Shown: positions 36,282 to 47,461 of the stretch, piece by piece
Numbering within the stretch: the stretch's first letter is position 1
How the letters are laid out: each line of letters begins with the position of its first letter
DNA from: Amyloporia xantha
Taxonomy: Eukaryota > Basidiomycota > Agaricomycetes > Polyporales > Adustoporiaceae
Direction: 5' to 3'
NCBI GenBank assembly: GCA_036971615.1
Contig: JAYKKR010000008.1
Span: forward strand, 1,116,001-1,180,000
DNA length: 64,000 nt
The notes under the pieces: model-generated
The model's input: only the letters and a program-made list of their open reading frames with translations
Told to the model about the DNA's origin: nothing
Databases searched by the model: none
Made by a program: the position numbers and the translations under genes

Positions 36282-37384
36282 TAGAACTTGAGGTTGGTAT
36301 ATGCTGCAACAATAGCACCATGGTGAGTCACCAGTGAATGTATGATTGATCCAGAATGCAGCAGAATAAAATAAAGCAACAGTAAGGATTGACTCAGAGA
36401 TGACAAATGACACCAGAATATGAGACTCCAATGTGAGTGACAGGTATTAAGCATGGAACATTTAATATAACCTGCACAGCAATAATCAAAAAGGAGGCTC
36501 AGTGATGGGATTGTCAACCATTTTTGCATTTGTGGTAGTATTTAAATGTGAAAATGGTGGACAATCCCATTGCCAAGTCTGCATACAGCAATCTGGAAGC
36601 CTATAGGCTTGTGGAAAGATTTCAAGTGATACCAATGATATTCATAGCACATGCCAGTGATGCAGTGTCTTGGAATGACAGAGCCAGAAATGCAATCACG
36701 TGATGCAAGTTTCTGGTACACAACCAGAGAATGTCATAGGCAAATATCCCCTATGACCTGAAGTAGAATGAGATACAATGACTTACCAGTTCACTGTGTT
36801 GAAATCTTTGTTGTTCAAGGAATTGGTACAATTACGCTAGGCTCTAGCAGCAATAATGTGGTAGTAATTTTTGAGCTTCATCAATGCAGCATCCAAAAAT
36901 TTGCTGAACACATACCTAAATTCTTAATTGCCAGCTCAATGGACAGCCAGTCACCATGAACTCTCAGGGAATGAGTAATGCAAGTTTAACTCTGAATCAC
37001 AAAGCATCCAATATGCAAGAGTGGCCTATTTGTGCATATTTGTCACATCACGTGATTTGCACAAGGGGAGGGCCTGTGACGTCATCTCAGCAAGCAAGAT
37101 CCATAAAGAGTGGCCCATTGAAAGGATTGGCTTCTGTCAGGCTTCAAGCTGGAAGATAGTCAAGAAAGGATTTCATTGCTGGGCTATTCACGGAGAAACA
37201 AGATAGCTAATGAGCCATCTAGTAGAAAGCGTCGGATAGACCTCATCCAATGAAGGTCGACGACTGTCTTGCGCATGCATGTTCGGAAGTCACAGTAAAT
37301 CTAAGGGCATCCATTATTACTTCAAGCCTCACTCTCGGTCAGATCACTACGTAGTAACTAACAGTGGTCATGTATTCAATAAGA
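36282..37384. other. AT-rich block with a long imperfect palindrome, no gene
   Basis: Clearly poorer in GC than its surroundings from about 36190 to 37200. It contains the hairpin listed separately, and a 10-bp inverted pair TAGGCCACTC (36164-36173 and 37019-37028). No transposase or retroelement frame is visible. It may be a non-autonomous element or an AT-rich promoter block. From about 37200 the composition returns to normal in the 3' flank of the glucosidase gene. Confidence 0.45.
36506..36569. repeat. Imperfect palindrome, 26-bp arms, 12-bp loop
   Basis: Left arm 36506-36531 starts TGGGATTGTCAACCATTTTT; right arm 36544-36569 ends TGGTGGACAATCCCA. The arms pair at 23 of 26 positions around a 12-bp spacer, forming a stable hairpin in DNA or RNA. 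Confidence 0.85.
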
Positions 37385-39567
37385 TTACAGCTCGTCTCGC
37401 TTCTCATCAGAAGCATCCAAAGGCAGACACAATGCTGGCGATGTCACCGTGAATTGGTATTCGCACTTCTCTGGCTCCGCCACGGTGAGAATAGCGTTTT
37501 CTAGCCCGCAACTCATCACAAGCTAATTCCATCACAAAGCGATATATCAGTAACTGAGCGAAGTTTGACACGCAGGTATCTCACGTTTACGCTGCGCATA
37601 GGGCCATTCCAACATTTCGTTCCGCCGGTATAACGCTGCTTGCTGTAATATTCTGGTGTGCCTACAGCGACGCCGGGGGCGTTGTTCCAGGAAGAGAATT
37701 TTCTACGATTCGCATCTATTAGCGCTGAGGTAAACCAGACATTCATATGAATCTTACCCTAGGCTTTGAGTGGAACCGCCTTTATTGGGCTTTTGTCTTG
37801 CCTCATCGAAGAGGCACACTTCATATGTGTACCTGCGAGAGAAATCACGTTTAGAAGACACCTTGTCAGCCGGTTGCATCCACTCACTCTCCTGTGTCCT
37901 TTGCTAGGCATACGCCTTGCAGCCGCTTCCATTCGCCGTCTGCACCGAACCATTCAGGATCGAAAAGACGAGCCAGCTCTTCCTGGGCCTTCTCGCCCTC
38001 TCGCTTGGCGGCGTTAAGTTGCTGTTCTGCGTCGGAGTATGCCTTACGTGCCTTGGACGTGTCTGGATGTATACAGGTCTTTCGTTGATCGTCGACTCAC
38101 AGGATGTAATAGATAAACTGACCTGGTGACTGTCCTTCGCTCATGCCTCTAGCTATACCCAATGCCTCAAGCCACGAGACAAGTGTGGCACGGAATGCTT
38201 CGTATTGAGGAACCAAGGCATCAGGCATGTACGCAGTCAAGTCAAATACTAACCCAGCCGTCAGTGACGCTCCGGTACGGTGCACATGTAACACTCACAT
38301 AGCGAGTCCGACGCAGTTGGTGCACCGATATGTTTTTCGTGCTCTAGCAATAGCGTCTCGTAGTCGCTCTTGAGTAAACTGTCGAGCTGCTTCTCGAGCA
38401 GCTCCGCAGACCATATGCCTTCCTCTAGCTCCTCCTGGACTTGTTCATCCACACTCTCCTGCTGTTCGGCTGCTCCGTCGTCCTTCGCTACGTCGTTGAT
38501 GTGCGGCAATCCCGCAAGCGCCTCCCATCCACGTACAGCTTCTAGGACTGCCATATCCTGATAATTGGGGTTATATCCGAGCCTCAGAGCGTCAAGAATA
38601 TCACCGAGGGCCTTCTCCCGTTCCAGATGCTTAGTATATTCACGCTGCAGGGATTTCAATGCTCGTGCATGTTCCATGAGGGAGATATAGAGCGCTTGGG
38701 AACGAAGAAGACCGTAAGTATCTTGCATAGACAGAAGAGGAAACGACTCACGAGATTGCATCTTGTGCTCAAGCGCGGCCGCAGAAAGAGATTCTGTCCG
38801 GTCAACGAGATCTGGACAGGCTGTTAGGGAATATGAATTGGGAAGGCTACGAAATCAGACCTTTAAGACGCGCCACCTCCTTCTCCCGTATACCAATCTC
38901 CTGTTCGGACGCAGTGATTTGCTCCTGCAAGCGCTTCTTCTCCTTCTGTGCTGAAGCGATGTACAATGTGCGGATCTTCGAACCCTGCGTACGACATTAT
39001 GATACAAAAAGTAGACCAGAGGACTATAAATACGTGCCGTTTTCCTCATTTTGCGGTCTGCTTCTTGCTGCTCGCGATATGCTGCTCCGACCTCCTTGCA
39101 TATGTTCGGACACACACCTGGTCGCTCGTCCGACCCGTCACAACACTCGGGCTCTTGAGAAGAGAGTAAGATTTACATCATCAACTTGCAGTAATCATCC
39201 ACGCACCGCAAAGACCATCTCCTACCCGTGTACTTGGTATATGGGCGCCAACGTGGCCTTCATTCTTGCAGTAAAACACGAAGTTAGGACATGCACCGGT
39301 ACCTGCGAAGGCTTGTGATCAGGATTCTGCACTAGACATTAGGTGCCTCTTGAACCAACCAGGCTCGTCGCTTCCATCCGGACAATCACAGTAGTCGTCG
39401 TTTACAGACGACCACGGAATTGTTTTAGAGCCATCAAGGCAGGTCCAAGGCGATGATTCAGAGCCAGGCGACGCATATCGCGAAAGTAACGAGGGCGCTA
39501 CCCCACGTGTCTTCTCGATGCCAGCGAGAACAGGGAGTGGAAGTACAGCTAGGAGCCAGAGGACCAT
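37385..39567 (-). CDS. GTB1: Glucosidase II beta subunit (ER)
   Basis: Eleven exons: complement(37385..37522, 37585..37702, 37758..37832, 37888..38062, 38123..38248, 38299..38694, 38752..38811, 38861..38984, 39038..39153, 39207..39302, 39360..39567), 543 residues. A hydrophobic signal peptide (MVLWLLAVLPLPVLAG) is followed by two LDL-receptor-A-like Cys blocks (DDYCDCPDGSDEPG and CCDGSDERPG), a long coiled-coil (QKEKKRLQEQITASEQEI), an acidic Glu/Gln region, and a C-terminal MRH lectin domain (GGSTQSLGKFSSWN, GTKCWNGP, CEYQFTVTSPALC). It ends KRDEL, an ER-retrieval signal of HDEL type. Family role: non-catalytic subunit that retains and targets glucosidase II to trim glucose from N-glycans. 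The intron after RKT (38985-39037) begins with GC; the splice is fixed by RKTGSKIR. The start is the ATG before the signal peptide. Confidence 0.95.
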
Positions 39568-39964
39568 GAGCGATGTATAGTCGACGTGGTCGCACAACGT
39601 TCTTTGGAACGAGCATGATCACAGCGCCTGCTGCATCTCGTGATGCTCTTGGCATAGAAGTACGCCCGATCACATCACAGCGGTTATAATTAGCAGGTTT
39701 GCAAGTTCGAACGATGAGGACGCTCAGCAACAGCTGGAAATGTTACATCTACGAACTAGGCGTAAAACAGTTGATGTAGTCACTAGTCATCTCTTACAGC
39801 TTGACTCACAGAAAGCAGGTAAGACAATAAAAAGTCAAATCCACCGTCGCTTTGCCATCCAGAATCTATTAAAGGGCACAAGTGTACACTAAGTGTGTGC
39901 CACATAAAGGACCTCCTCAGACCTCCTCCGTCCGTTTTGACTCAATTCGATACCACCGTCATAA
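39568..39964. promoter_or_regulatory. Divergent promoter region of GTB1 and the KVRF protein gene
   Basis: About 400 bp between divergent start codons. No TATA box or repeated motif is evident by eye. Confidence 0.4.
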
Positions 39965-40732
39965 ATGAAACAGCCCATAAGGCAAGTCTCTTATTAACAC
40001 GATGAACTCAAGAGTAATACTTGATTACGGTTCAATTGCAGGCTAACAAGTGACGGTCCCCAAAAGTCAAGACAGCACAGCCCAGACAGGCATAAGAGTA
40101 GCCAGCAAATTCCGGAAATCAGCTCTCCGATGCCTATCAAGGGAACAGGGAGGCAAAATGCCCCAAACGGCACAGAGAAGTCTCCCCGCAGTATTCTCCG
40201 ACCACCTGCAGATGATACCACCCTGGCACCACCTGAACGGGCGGCCAAAGTTCGATTTCATGCAAGCAATCCTGAATCCAATCTGGAGAGTGATAATGCA
40301 CTCCCTGCACAGACGACGTCTACACCCTCGCAATACCTCAAAGGGTACCGTGACCACCATGGTACTTTCAACTGGGAGAAGACTCAACCGACGAAGCTGA
40401 ACATTGCATTGCAGGATCAGATTAGAATGTCAGTGACAAACAGTAATAAAGAACGAAGACATGCAAGATATTTTCAGGACGGCGCCGCGGATGAAGCACT
40501 GATGGCAGAGACTAGAGCCCAGATTCAAGCCACCATGATGAACAAAGACAAGGACGCGTACGACGCTGAAGCACCAAAGAGCTCTGAGTCGCATCACTGT
40601 AGCATTGCCAATGCCAACCAAGGCTTGGCAACCCCTCATTCACAGCGAACGAACCTAGCGGCGTATACCTCAGGAAGCGACACTTGTCCGTCGACTTCCA
40701 AATTGAAACAGATGCAACGGAGGGGTGATTAG
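39965..40732 (+). CDS. Small basic protein with SILR...KVRF motif, unknown function
   Basis: Best model is join(39965..39981, 40042..40732), 235 residues. The intron has a GC donor (AG|GCAAGT) and a TTGCAG acceptor; it joins MKQPI to a frame open far upstream of the internal ATG 40130. Near residues 55-80 it reads SPRSILRPP, then about 17 residues later AAKVRFH. The pair SILR plus KVRF resembles the RVxF docking motif for protein phosphatase 1. A second block QYLKGYRDHHGTFNWEKTQP looks conserved. The rest is polar and disordered. Divergent from GTB1. No family recognised; a PP1-regulatory role is inference only. Confidence 0.6.
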
Positions 40733-41372
40733 AAAGAGAGTTAGAAAGAGAGCTTACCATATGCATCGGCATCTAATCATGCTGGGGGAGAAGACGAGTA
40801 AGCTCGTAGTTCTGTAGCATATCCATTCCGTTATTGCTGTCATGGTGCAAGTACTTCTGAATAATTAGAGCTTTCTAATTCCACCAAGGTCCGAAAATAA
40901 TGAGCACAACAAGAGCAGGCTGCAAATGCTACTGACCAGGCAATTTCTCCACAATACCAGTAAGTGACAATCGCTCGCAGGAGTTGGGGGCAGACATGGT
41001 AGCTCGTGCTCGAAAGTATATCCCAGCAGCAACAACTACAAATTGACCATACTGTACCAACAATGAGACTCACACTGAGGCAGAATTTAGAACTCCAGGA
41101 ACAACCCATATCTCAATTACACTGAACTTGACACTGAACGCATGAACGTGAGGTCTAGATCACATAATGGAAGTTAAGACCGACAAATCCAGGCGACTGG
41201 CCAAAGGTTTGAGCAAGCCGTAGTGAACGAACAGTTGAACTTGTGCCGGCTTAGATAACACGACTGAGCGCCCAGAATTACATCTCCGCTCGGCATCCTC
41301 CGCTACTCAGGCTTATCCGTTCGTCGCCTCGGGTACCAGCAACCACAGCATCCACGAAAGGCCGTCAAGACC
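40733..41372. other. Upstream region of RPS25, with a 12-bp tandem repeat
   Basis: Begins with TTAGAAAGAGAG repeated twice in tandem (about 40729-40753). The rest is AT-rich up to about 41110 and then becomes the presumed ribosomal-protein promoter, with pyrimidine-rich sequence just upstream of the start codon. No gene is seen. Confidence 0.45.
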
Positions 41373-41892
41373 ATGGTGAGTGCATACACATACTGCGTCT
41401 TGGACCATGCATTCGCTGTCTATCAGGTCCACATAGCGTGTGGTGGAATTTTATCACCTGGTAGCGGTGGATGCATGAAGTTCGCGTCGGATGTCATGAG
41501 GTGATGCTGACTGGGACCTCATTTTCAGGCCAAAGCTAAGGCAGCTCCCCCACCGTCAAGCGGCGGCAAGGCCGCAAAAAAGAAGAAGTGGTCCAAGGGA
41601 AAGGTCAAGGACAAGGCCCAGCACGCCGTTGTCCTCGATAAGCCCACTTTCGACCGTATCATGAAGGAGGTCCCGACCTTCCGATTCATCAGCCAGAGTA
41701 TTCTCATCGAGCGGTTGAAGGTGAATGGGAGCTTGGCTCGAGTAGCCATCAGTCACTTGGAGAAGGAGGGTCAGATCAAGCGGATTGTGCACCACAGCGG
41801 CCAGTTGATCTACAGTGCGTAACCTTTTTGTCAGGTCGATGTATATCCTGACCCGGTCTCTTCTAGCACGGTCAACTGCTGGCACGGATTGA
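41373..41892 (+). CDS. RPS25: 40S ribosomal protein S25 (eS25)
   Basis: Three exons, join(41373..41375, 41529..41814, 41867..41892), 104 residues. The first exon holds only the ATG (ATG|GTGAGT), then a 153-bp intron. The body starts [29 protein letters not shown] on the conserved basic head (shown here across the pattern KKKKWSKGK) and continues [42 protein letters not shown] and [15 protein letters not shown]. Family role: small-subunit protein near the mRNA exit side, needed for IRES-driven initiation in eukaryotes. Ribosomal-protein genes with the ATG isolated in a tiny first exon are common in fungi. Confidence 0.97.
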
Positions 41893-42588
41893 TGTTGTTT
41901 CTTGTATCTGTTCCTGCTCTCATCCTCTCCATACGCCTAAGGCAGCATATGTATTCACATCGCGTAAAATCATGCCATGCCATGCCATCTAAATGTCTGA
42001 TCTTCTGGTGCCAGTCTGCTACAAGAGGTTGAGCCTTGAAGATTCAAGTACTACCTAGTATCTCTTTGGCGGCCTTGGTTATGGGATCTCCCTCAGCGTT
42101 GACCTCGTTTTCCAACTGCACATAACCTACTGTCAAGGTCAAAGTAAGATCAAGTAACGTGCTATTCCTTACCGCTATTGGCTTGAGGTAATTGTCGCTC
42201 ATCTCATAACTGCGCCGTAATCTCGAGCCGAAGCTTTATCATGTGCCGTAAGCTGACCTTCTAGACGTGGAAGCGCTTACTGCTCGATCGTTCCAGGCGC
42301 CCGTGGTGAAAATACAATACGGACAAGTATGGTCAACGCGTGGATACTACGGCATGGCTGGACGCGTTGTCTGCACTGCCGGCTTCCTTACCTCCCATTC
42401 TGGTAAACTCACTTTCGTGGCTCGGGCTGCCATGTTTCACAGCATTCAGACCTTCCTCTTCGGCCGCTTGTTGGCGGTGTGGTGGCCCTTTCATTGCGAT
42501 ATATAACACGCTGTTTCTGCAGTGCTCTGACAGCTTTTGCCTTTCCCCGTTTCCCTCATCTATCGAATCCTCACCCGCGACAACTTGC
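41893..42588. other. 3' flank of RPS25 and promoter of cyclin copy 1
   Basis: Shows TGCCATGCCATGCCATC (about 41970-41987), a short tandem 5-bp repeat. The frame at 42267-42506 is weak. TATA-like ATATATAACACG at about 42499-42510 lies 80-90 bp before the cyclin start codon and could be its TATA box. Confidence 0.45.
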
Positions 42589-43751
42589 ATGGATTCTTTT
42601 CATGTTTCTTGCAAGGCTCCGACGATTGACCCTGCGAGCCAAATTCCTACCGCTCTCCGTGACCCTGCAATGTCGAGGCTGTTGACAATACCCGTCAATT
42701 GGGACTTCGTGGGTGAGTCTGTGGCGTTGAAGCGACTCCAGCCCTTGCCCTGATACGGGTCGCCTTGTACAGACTACGTCGTTGACTACATAGTGGAGGT
42801 TGTCCGCAATGCATCGCCGAATGATACCCGCCGCTTGAAGAACGCTTTCTTCGTCAACTTCGTAAAGAACGTCATTGGAAAATCGAGCATGGATGCCGGC
42901 CGTCTCTTGGTGGCGCTCACATACGTCGATAGAGCACGTTGGGCTCTTGCAGAGACTCAGAGAGAATGGGACTGTGAGCAGGTTTTCATGGGTGCTCTGA
43001 TGCTTGCGGACAAGGTATGATCAAATTTCGTCGTCGTCGTTGTCGTATCCCTGCAACTCAACATCATTGTGGCACTCCTACCTAGTACACACGCGACTCG
43101 CCCTTCACCTCCAAGCATTGGGAATCTTGCACGAACGTCATCTTTTCGCCGAAGGACCTCAATAGGATCGAACGAGAATTTTTGCACGCCATCGATTTTG
43201 ACCTACGGGTTCGAGAAAGTTCCATCCTCAAACACTATAATGCTATCGTGGAACGTTGCATCCACAACACAGGGTATTGGTCTCGGCCACTGTATGCAAG
43301 CCTTATGGCACCTCGTGGTGAACGTTGTGGCGTCCCGTCGACACCACCTCCTGTGATCCCACCATCACCTCCCGTAATACCACCCTTACCGGCACTCCCC
43401 ACTACTCGATTCGCGACTGCACGACGTCCTCGCTGTTCATTCCCAGGATGCTCCGGTGATTGCTCACCATCATCCTCGTGGACCGAGTCGCCTGTGGCCG
43501 TCACACCAACCGATATTTCACCATTGGCCACATTGGACTCACGTATTCGCCAGCAAGGCGATCCTTCGCCTATGCATTGGTTATACAAGTCTGCACAACT
43601 TAATGATCGAGGTCTTCCCATGCTGTCCTGTCTAGAGGAGAGATGTCGGCTTCCCGACAAATCAAAGTCACGGCCGTTTCCTCCCCCGAGGATTGTCTTC
43701 CCGGACTACTTGAATTATCTCCCGCCGGGTCCCAGTACACCTCCATACTGA
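42589..43751 (+). CDS. Pcl-type cyclin, tandem copy 1
   Basis: Three exons, join(42589..42712, 42773..43014, 43086..43751), 343 residues. The cyclin box is at about residues 50-160: FFVNFVKNVIGKSSMDAG, LLVALTYVDRAR, QVFMGALMLADKYTRD, IFSPKDLNRIEREFLHAIDFDLRV. It resembles Pho85-partner cyclins (PCL family). The tail is Pro/Ser-rich and carries CSFPGCSGDC followed by SPVAVTP, a pattern shared with copy 2. Exons join at the same codons and phases as in copy 2 (after INWDF and after ADK), so the pair arose by duplication. Role inferred from family: activates a Pho85-like kinase for growth or morphogenesis. Confidence 0.85.
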
Positions 43752-45302
43752 TCTGAATGGACGGATTGCAGGATGGCTAGCAGAGACATACGAGTGTCTC
43801 CATACTGTCAGCGTTGTTCCTTATCCCATCCCCGACACACGTACACCTCGGTGAAAGCCGCACAACACATCTTGTGATATACCTCGGTTAGGAATCAGGA
43901 TATCCACAACTCGCATCTCTAGGCAACCACTTTCATCTCCTTACCTTACTCGGCAAGTGCAGGCTGCACAAAAGGACCACCTTGGTCATACTTGACATGG
44001 CTTTCCCCCGAATATTGTGCCATTGCACGCAAGACCGAAACCGGATTGATCGTCCTTTCGTACGCTTCGAAGCTTCGCCATGTCGGATCCATTCTTAGAG
44101 AACAACCTCTATTCCTCGGGATCATCTAGGTTACCGGGTGGACATTCTTATTTACGGTTGATGTGTCATGCGCGTTGCCAGTAGATTCGGACGCTTAGCT
44201 AGCATTCAGACGGTGACTTTGTAGCGTTTTTAGTTTGTCCCTGCAGAGTATTGTGTCGTGCTTCTTAGTTCATAGATCTATGTGCAATACCGATGATTGA
44301 AGAAGTAGTCACCTGTGTGATAACGCCGTCAGTTTTCGCTATGGATTTGGCTAGTGAGATCATAAACTTGCAGCTAGATTTGTCGATGGTCACTCCAAAG
44401 TTGCTCCAAAGTCAGTATTGGGTTACTTGTCAGTAGCGCTCACATTCGACATGGCGCCTAACTAGTGCTCCGCCTAACTGCAGAACGCGATTATTCGAAA
44501 CTTGAACTATTTCCTCTGCTACTTCGACACTTAGCCGGAAGTCCAACGCAATTCGCCTGTCTTGGAAAAGTGCTGCTTAGTCGGCATTGACTATGTTAAG
44601 CTGTACATAAGTTATCCGTAGGGACCAGCTATGTCAATGGCGGCAGCTGTACGCCTGTTTCCTCTTGCAGGGTTTTCACCGATGTCGGGACTGCCGAATG
44701 TGGCTTCCAGTGGCCGTGAAACTTGGAGTGGCACAGTAACACTCATCGCTAATGTGGGCTATTTGTCATGAACGGCTACGGCCACTTGTGCAAAAGGATG
44801 AAACTCGACCACAAATGCGTGCGCTTCAACACAGTTTCATGTATGTATGTTCGGAAAATGCCCTTATTGTACATTAATGTTACAGTGATGAAGGTAGCAG
44901 GCGTTGTTGGTGAGGATTATCGCTATCATGCCTGGTGGCCATCGCACTGACTACCATTATCGTGTCCAGGCCAAAGCGCCTCCGTAACGATGTGCCACTC
45001 GGTGTCTGTGATTACAAGCGAGAAACTATAATCACCACGCGGCGTAACGCCAGCTTTGTTCCTTTCATAGCGCTAGCGCTGTCGTCGCCGGATACAATCA
45101 CTTAAAGCGACGCACTTGGGGTCAATGCAGGTGCAGCACGATGGGCCTCCCATTGTATGTTGCTTTGACACTGGCCACCGGTCCTATCGCGGTCCGCTTA
45201 TATAAAGCCAACTTCATGCATGACTTGCTCACTTTATCCCTCATCGACTCCATCTGCCTGCTCAATCCTGTCTATATTTTGAATTTGTTGCATTGCGCAA
45301 AC
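43752..45302. other. Spacer between the two tandem cyclins, no gene
   Basis: About 1.5 kb holding the 3' flank of copy 1 and the promoter of copy 2. No long open frame with family features. TATA-like TTATATAAAGCC at about 45199-45210 sits about 100 bp before the copy 2 start codon. Confidence 0.5.
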
Positions 45303-46428
45303 ATGAGCTACACCGGTGCTTCCAGCTTCTCCCGTACGAGCAATCTTCGCTCTGGAATTTCTCCTAGCAGTCAAATGAACTATTTCTTTCACAATCCTGC
45401 ATTAATGCAGCTCCTCGCCATCCCTGTGAATTGGGATCTCATTGGTGTGTTTCGCCTGGGTTTACTGCATGATGCATCCCTCTGTACTGAACGGCTGTGC
45501 GTCGCAGACTATATGACCGACTCTGTCATAACCATAGTCGGCTCAGTGTTGAATAGGTCCGACTTTAGTTTTGGGACCACGTTGAAGACTACTTTCTTTG
45601 TCAATTTTGTCAAGAACGTAGTGATGAAGTCTGAAGCTTCCACAGCTGAGCTCTTGGTCACTCTGCTTTATATGGATCGCGCAGGCAAGAATTTGGTTGC
45701 GCTTCCTCGTGAGTGGGCATGCGAGCGGGTCTTCCTTGGTGCCTTAATGGCGGCTTCGAAGGTACGTCTTTTACCATTGATGGTGCAAGGCAATATTGAT
45801 CTTAATCGTGCACCTGCAGTATGTGAACGATTCATCGTACATGTCATGCAAATGGGCCGCCCTCTCCGGCATCTTCACAACGTGGGATGTGAACAGAGTG
45901 GAGCGTGAATTTCTCGGCCTCCTCGAGTATCATCTTCAAGTGGACGAAGAATCACTCCTTGCCCATCGTGATGCGCTCGTATCTCGTTGTATTCGACGCC
46001 CTGGGTATTGGTCACAGCCACCATCGTCGACTTCAGGACCGACAGGCGAAGGCGAATATGCCTGGAGACCTTTACAACCTCCATCCTCTGGTCGTGCGCA
46101 TCCAACTTTTCCACCGGCGCGATTTGACACTCCACCTATGGGTTGCTCTTTTTCCGGCTGTCTCGGAGACTGTTCTGCGCTCTCTTCGCCGGCAGACTCC
46201 CCGCTTATCGTGACACCGGGTAGGGATTATTCCATCGCAGTCGTCCCTCAACAGAACCACCTCCTTCCGTGTCATATCCAAGAGGAACGAATGGGTGGCT
46301 GGAATCACACCGTACCACGGTTCGAGCCGCTCAAGTTCCCAGCAACCCCTGATACACGGGAACTACCACACATCCGCGAATTTCTTCCAGCGTTTATGCA
46401 CCATCTCATCCCGCCGTCCCCACCTTAA
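45303..46428 (+). CDS. Pcl-type cyclin, tandem copy 2
   Basis: Three exons, join(45303..45444, 45508..45761, 45820..46428), 334 residues. Starts MSYTGASSFS. The cyclin box has FFVNFVKNVVMKSEAS, LLVTLLYMDRAG, RVFLGALMAASKYVND, and TTWDVNRVEREFLGLLEYHL, aligning with copy 1 throughout. The tail has CSFSGCLGDC followed by SPLIVTP, matching the copy 1 motif although the surrounding tail has diverged. The last exon ends PPSPP. Upstream in-frame codons reach 45141, but they lie beyond a TATA-like box and look like leader. Role as for copy 1, by family inference. Confidence 0.85.
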
Positions 46429-47461
46429 CGCGCATTCAAGAGCGGTACATGGTTGCGGGAATGCTGGTAGAGAACCAGCCTATCAGTGGCACTGTGGCGC
46501 TGCTGACATCGTCGCATGCGCGATGCGGAGGTGCTCGCCAGGTCCCTAGGAGAACACACACTCTTGCTCCGCATGATCTCCGTCAGCGATCGGAATGGAC
46601 TGCTGGGCATGGTCGCGATAGCTCGCAACAAAGGAATATATTGAAGTCCACTATGGCCTGTGCCACCGGCTACAGGGATTTAGCTTGCAATGGTCGGAGC
46701 ACAAAGTATTCGGCCAATGAGGTGCGTACTTGAAACATGCTTGTAATGGGACCATTCACTCATTAGATGGACTTATCCAGATCAACGTATCTTCACACCT
46801 TCGGCGGCCACTTCGTTTGAGATTTCAGGCATGCGTGCGGCATTTAACAGCCCCTCATGCGGGGTTTGCGGCGATTGCGGACATACAAGATTCCTCAAGC
46901 GCTCCCTACATTCCCATGACCAAGGCGGCTCCCCGGGGCAGCTGGACTAGTTTCGCACTTCGGCTTCGCCATCAGCCATTGCGCCGGTCCTCGGAAGTGA
47001 CTGCGCGCACAATCATTTACTGTTTTTCATATTTGCTAGGATGTGACTGGTTCAGTCAATCTGACACATTTCCTGTTTAAAGGTGTGGCCATAATTTTAT
47101 TAGCTATCATCAAAAGAATCGGTACAGTAGTATGCGCTGCGTTGATTATACTTATTATTGTCTAGTCGTGTAACTTTAGACGTGACTGATTTTTCCCCAA
47201 TGACATTCTGAATTTGGCTGAGAACCTTTCAGCCTCGAGGACGTCGAGTTGCTCGCAATGCTTGAGATAGTTCGACGTCCTGAAAAGGGAATTCCCGACG
47301 TCAGCTAGCCCCACATTGGGTTGGGGTTAGCGATCATGACGTACGGCCAGCCCGGGCCGCGAGACCTACTAGTATAGTACCACTTTCTACCCGCCCCCTC
47401 CTCTCATTTAACCTCGACTTCTATTATCTCGTCTCTATACATCGGTCATTTACCAAGTAGT
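46429..47461. other. 3' flank of cyclin copy 2 and promoter of the FGGY kinase
   Basis: No supported gene. Just upstream of the kinase start codon there is a pyrimidine-rich tract (CCGCCCCCTCCTCTCATTTAAC, about 47391-47412), typical of fungal core promoters. Confidence 0.5.

Noticed and set aside
42267..42506. Plus-strand frame upstream of cyclin copy 1
   Set aside because: Overlaps a probable TATA box and leader; no similarity to the cyclin copy 2 upstream region.
43235..43660. Minus-strand frame antisense to cyclin copy 1
   Set aside because: Gly-rich mirror image of the Pro-rich cyclin tail.
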